In this document: piece by piece, positions 62,579 to 64,000 of the stretch | Position numbering within the stretch: the stretch's first letter is position 1 | How the letters are laid out: each line of letters begins with the position of its first letter | Source: Kudoa neothunni | Taxonomy: Eukaryota; Cnidaria | Length of the DNA stretch: 64,000 nucleotides | Reading direction: 5' to 3' | Assembly (NCBI GenBank): GCA_964304625.1 | Contig: OZ199838.1 | Coordinates: 4,154,001-4,218,000 of the forward strand | The notes under the pieces: model-generated | Database searches by the model: none | Seen by the model: the letters and a program-made list of their open reading frames with translations, nothing else | Told to the model about the DNA's origin: nothing | Program-made: the position numbers and the translations under genes

Positions 62579-64000
62579 TTATTTTATTCGGCGCATTTTT
62601 TCACTAATACTATGAGTGACAGTTTTTTCAAAATTTTGAAGTGAGATGAATATCTCATTGTAAAAATTCCGATACTCCTCTCCACCCAATGAATTTAATG
62701 TGTTTAGCACTTTATAAGTTAGCTCATTGTTTTGTCGAAACTTTAAATTCACATTATCATCCTTTGAAGGAGAATCCTCTAATAACATTTCGTTATCAAC
62801 AAATGAATTCGACAATGGTGAATTATCATCGCAAATTTCAGGAAATATAGCGAGTGATTTTCCATTTAAAAGGTTATTTTTAGTCCATCTTATTGTAACG
62901 ATTGCTTCACTACTTTTAATAACCATAGCAGAGATTGATTTTAGGTGAACAAAAAAATAAGTTTTTGATTCCCACATTGTAATATAATTATTGGAATTGA
63001 AATTTTCTAATATCTTTTCCCATCAGTAAGGAGAAAAATGAATGAGGAGTTGATTTAATTCAGCATCATTGGATATCCTATGTGTGTTCATAGAAAATTG
63101 TTGTTCTTTGATACTGAATTCGCTATCCAATATATTAACATAACGAAGAATTTCATCTATCTGATTTGGTAATGGAGATTGTTTAGATAAAAAACTTTTG
63201 AGTTTTCCATGGGCTTGTTCAATTCTATTGTTAGTATTGGATCCAAAAGTCATTATGTTTTTTCTCAGATTTAGATTTTGTGCCCACATATCAGAAATAC
63301 CTAACCAAAATTTTGAAAGGTACAAAAAGTATGTGCTATTCGTTTGTTTTATTTCATCTAAAAAGAATAGATATTCATCGTATGATTTAGAATAAATGGC
63401 TTGTTTTGAAAGGGTTTTCAATCTATTTTTTGTATTTTTATTGACTTCCATCAATTTATAAAATGAAGATATCACATTATCAACAAAATTTTGAGTTTCA
63501 TTTTTAACAAAAGCGAAGAAAATTGATCGAGCTCGTCCATGAGAATCAACTACTACAAAGTGGTGCAATGGATATCTTTTTTTGTTTACTTTGTAGGTTG
63601 CGCCATTATGTAAAACTTGACCATAATTAGAATAGAGACTTTTCATATTTCTTGTAATGAAACAGAAAACGTTTAGTTTATCCGATTCTACTTCTTTGTA
63701 GATGTCGAGCAAGAGTTGACAATCGTATATTTCAGAAGGGTCTTTCATAGAGAATGATTCTTGAGTATTCATGTTTGTGCGATGTTTTATATTTCTAATT
63801 TTTTTTAACTGAAAGGGGTGTTCAAATAGGATTCAAGACTTTTTTTTGCTCTTTTGTTATCTGCATTCCAATTAAATCACAATGATAATGTTCGTTTCAT
63901 CCATCGGATACATTCTGATTACGTCAATAGAAGGGTACGTCGTATTTTACATGGTTGTGAGTTAGATTGTAATTAAGCACATATAACGCTTCATTTTGAG
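62579..64000 (-). pseudogene. Degenerate Mutator-like (MULE/ZSWIM3-like) transposase, cut by window edge
   Basis: Reading leftwards from the window edge, a fragment near 63990-63930 reads EALYVLNYNLTHNHVKYDV, like the His-containing end of a FAR1/MULE DNA-binding domain. After stops, a long frame (63772-63023) carries GATYKVNKKRYPLHHFVVVD, which is where the first catalytic Asp (DGTYKTN in relatives) should be but reads NGATYK. It then has the conserved NNRIEQAHGKLKSFL (relatives NNRLESFHRTLKSFL). One in-frame stop (at about 63023-63025) separates it from 62977-62579, which continues in the same frame (WEKILENF, then ESKTYFFVHLKS). No SWIM zinc finger is visible. The element is degraded and continues beyond the right edge. 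A domesticated ZSWIM-like host gene is unlikely given the stops. Confidence 0.6.

Overview
This window is AT-rich nuclear DNA from an animal, most likely an invertebrate. It carries eight recognisable conserved eukaryotic genes, all split by GT-AG introns, most of them very short (about 35-70 bp, mode near 45), plus a few long ones (2.8 kb in the SRCAP/Domino-like gene). The TDRD12-like gene (piRNA pathway), WASP, coronin and Protor/PRR5 point to a metazoan. I cannot name the species. Exon chains below were built by hand from splice signals, reading phase and remembered family sequences; no search was run.

Layout. 1-2.6 kb: a degenerate acidic reading frame, then a PRR5/Protor-like TORC2 subunit gene (-). 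3.7-10.2 kb: a TDRD12-like Tudor/helicase/CS gene (+). 10.2-18.1 kb: gene-poor, holding a 2.5 kb piggyBac-type element with TTAA flanks and a broken piggyBac transposase. 18.4-21.2 kb: two close genes on the minus strand, a class I phosphatidylinositol transfer protein and the Elongator subunit ELP4. 21.5-24.1 kb: two TIR elements. 24.8-38.3 kb: SPT4 (-) and a 3,015-codon SRCAP/EP400/Domino-like remodeller (+), divergent across 194 bp. 38.3-46.6 kb: a field of hAT-type non-autonomous elements, one nested in another. 46.7-48.1 kb: coronin (-). 48.6-54.5 kb: an orphan exon-like frame, MITEs and a full-length but broken hAT element with TIRs and an 8 bp duplication, inserted in a pogo/Tigger-like relic. 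54.7-57.2 kb: a short orphan exon and an 11-exon WASP gene (-). 57.2-64 kb: MITE ends and a degenerate Mutator-like (MULE/ZSWIM-like) transposase running off the right edge.

The genes have no operon-like relationship. Functional links worth noting are chromatin and transcription (SPT4, Domino, ELP4), actin dynamics (coronin, WASP) and transposon silencing (TDRD12) in a region crowded with DNA transposons. I saw no convincing retroelement, CRISPR array, rRNA or tRNA gene. I found no clearly new system; the most interesting items are the compact Protor gene, the TDRD12-like protein with degenerate helicase motifs, and the nested, target-site-defined transposon families.
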